From assembly GCF_000761215.1 (NCBI RefSeq), contig NZ_CP009438.1:2437501-2501500 (forward strand): DNA of 64,000 nucleotides. The letters are read 5' to 3'. Position numbers and translations under genes: made by a program. This document shows positions 63,062 through 64,000 of this stretch, piece after piece. The DNA comes from Streptomyces glaucescens. GTDB taxonomy: Bacteria; Actinomycetota; Actinomycetes; Streptomycetales; Streptomycetaceae. The notes beneath the pieces were generated by a model. It made no database searches and was not told the DNA's origin. It worked only from the letters and a program-made list of their open reading frames with translations. Position 1 is the first letter of the stretch, and every line of letters begins with the position of its first letter.

Positions 63062-63531
63062 CGGGTCCTCTCGGAGGAGTAGATGTCGATCTTCCGGTCG
63101 AGTACGGCGAGCGTCTCCCGCAGCTCGGCGATCCTGGCGAGCACGTCCCGGCGGGTCGTCTCCAGCAGTTCGCGCCGCTCGTCGAAGGTGTGGTCGCCCT
63201 CGCGGACGAGTTCGGCGTACCGGACCATGTCGGCGACCGGCATGCCGGTCAGCCGCAGCTTGCCCACCAGGCCGAGCCAGTCCAGGTCGCGGTTGGTGTA
63301 GCGGCGCTGGCCGGTGTGCGAGCGGTCGATGTGGGACATCAGGCCGATCCGCTCGTACCAGCGCAGCGTGTGGGCGGTCAGGCCGGTGAGAGCGGCGACC
63401 TCGCTGATCGTGTAGCGGTCCTGGCCGTCGGGGCGGGGGTGTCCGCGCGGCGCGGCGGAGCAGATGTCGGTTGCGGTGGGGGTTTCCTCGGTGGCCGCGG
63501 GCAGGGTCTGCATCACCGTCATGTGCTCCAC
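63058..63531 (-). CDS. MerR-family regulator
   Basis: 157 residues from ATG 63531, or ATG 63522. The N-terminal ~40 residues are Thr/Ala/Pro-rich. The MerR helix-turn-helix is RYTISEVAALTGLTAHTLRW followed by YERIGLMSHIDRSHTGQRRY, near 38-80. The C-terminal coiled coil (RRDVLARIAELRETLAVLDR) dimerises. No cysteine metal site is visible, so it is not a metal sensor of the MerR/CueR type. It is the first gene of the operon with the aldo/keto reductase. Confidence 0.93.
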   Translation of the reverse strand: MEHMTVMQTLPAATEETPTATDICSAAPRGHPRPDGQDRYTISEVAALTGLTAHTLRWYERIGLMSHIDRSHTGQRRYTNRDLDWLGLVGKLRLTGMPVADMVRYAELVREGDHTFDERRELLETTRRDVLARIAELRETLAVLDRKIDIYSSERTR

Positions 63532-63607
63532 GCTATGACCTTGGAGCGCACTCGAAGCAAGCGAAAAGGCCGAGAATTCACCGCGCGGTGTAAGTACCGT
63601 GGACCTT

Positions 63608-64000
63608 ATGGGACTCCTACATCAGGTGCGTCGTGCGGGCCCGGAGGACGCCGGGGAGGTACTGCGGCTGCGGCAGGTGATGATCGACGCGGTGCGCTCC
63701 GAGCCCGCCGGCGACTGGCACACCGAGTCGCTGCCCGGTCTGCGGGCACGACTGGCGGAAACGGACGGCGACTTCGCGGCGTTCGTCGTGGACCACCCGC
63801 AGCGGCCGGGGGCGCTGGCCGCGCTGGTGGCCGGGACGCTGGAGTACCGGATCGGCCGGGCCGGCGATCCGCGGGGCAGAGCCGGCTACGTGTTCAGCGT
63901 CGCGACCGACCCCGGGCTGCGGCGCCGGGGGTACGCGCGCGCGTGCATGACGGAGCTGCTGGGCTGGTTCCGGGAGCGCGGCGCCGGGCTGGTGCAGCTG
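63608..64000 (+). CDS. GNAT-family N-acetyltransferase (3' end cut by window edge)
   Basis: The first 131 residues are visible from ATG 63608. VRRAGPEDAGEVLRLRQVMI opens the GNAT fold, and YVFSVATDPGLRRRGYARAC holds motif A (RRRGYA) for acetyl-CoA. It is divergent from the MerR operon. The substrate is unknown. The rest lies beyond the window. Confidence 0.88.
   Translation, partial: MGLLHQVRRAGPEDAGEVLRLRQVMIDAVRSEPAGDWHTESLPGLRARLAETDGDFAAFVVDHPQRPGALAALVAGTLEYRIGRAGDPRGRAGYVFSVATDPGLRRRGYARACMTELLGWFRERGAGLVQL

Overview
The window is chromosomal DNA from a Streptomyces-like actinomycete. The evidence is very high G+C with strong third-position bias, many GTG starts, one-to-eight-base stop/start overlaps inside operons, a chaplin, a WhiJ/BldB/AbaA-type regulator triad, an IdeR/DmdR-type iron box and a large tellurium-resistance (Ter) locus. 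Both edges cut genes: a methyltransferase at the left and a GNAT acetyltransferase at the right. No rRNA, CRISPR array or intact insertion sequence was seen. One tRNA gene (Val, anticodon TAC) is present.

Layout. 0-3.2 kb: a methyltransferase/glycosyltransferase pair divergent from a KstR-like TetR regulator, with a perfect KstR-type operator between them. 3.2-9.8 kb: an SseB-like gene, a small conserved gene and a 1563-residue Rhs/YD-repeat polymorphic toxin with a type VII-style N-terminus, followed by an overlapping probable immunity gene. 10.0-15.9 kb: a cobalamin riboswitch followed by five packed genes. Two encode surface proteins (one an alpha/alpha-toroid protein) and three encode a complete ECF transporter, which I read as a vitamin B12/corrinoid capture and uptake system. 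16-18.3 kb: a secreted transglycosylase-like protein and the DUF397 / helix-turn-helix / ATPase triad. 18-31 kb: housekeeping and accessory genes, including a GT87-PAP2 membrane fusion, a GAPDH, a GlxA regulator, two paralogous helical genes, an MFS pump with a fused MarR-like domain whose 3' end has been duplicated in tandem, and a peptidoglycan-binding protein. 31-36 kb: a TMEM165/GDT1 family exporter under a yybP-ykoY (Mn2+) riboswitch, a secreted HNH nuclease, a PhoD-like phosphatase, a DoxX gene behind an iron box, and DedA. 36-42 kb: small metabolic and envelope genes, a chaplin, tRNA-Val, a DUF4097 lipoprotein and a coiled-coil membrane protein.

42.5-51.5 kb is the Ter stress locus. 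It holds an HAD phosphatase, an 827-residue fusion of two phosphoribosyltransferase-type domains with TRSP and PELOTA domains, a carbon-carbon bond lyase, three TerD proteins, a TerA-like protein and a DUF475 TerC-like membrane protein. The family literature predicts that such loci make a nucleoside-like metabolite coupled to metal and stress sensing. 51.5-64 kb: a peroxiredoxin, DUF3052 and aceE (pyruvate dehydrogenase E1), a K+ channel, a DHA2 efflux pump with a divergent TetR regulator, a DUF1023 hydrolase, a DUF4429/SHOCT protein and a MerR/aldo-keto reductase operon.

The strongest candidates for new biology are the B12-riboswitch surface-capture/ECF operon, the fused Ter nucleotide-metabolism enzyme, the serially duplicated 3' end of the MFS-MarR gene, and the Rhs toxin/immunity pair. 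All function statements come from reading the sequence and from family knowledge; no database search was run.
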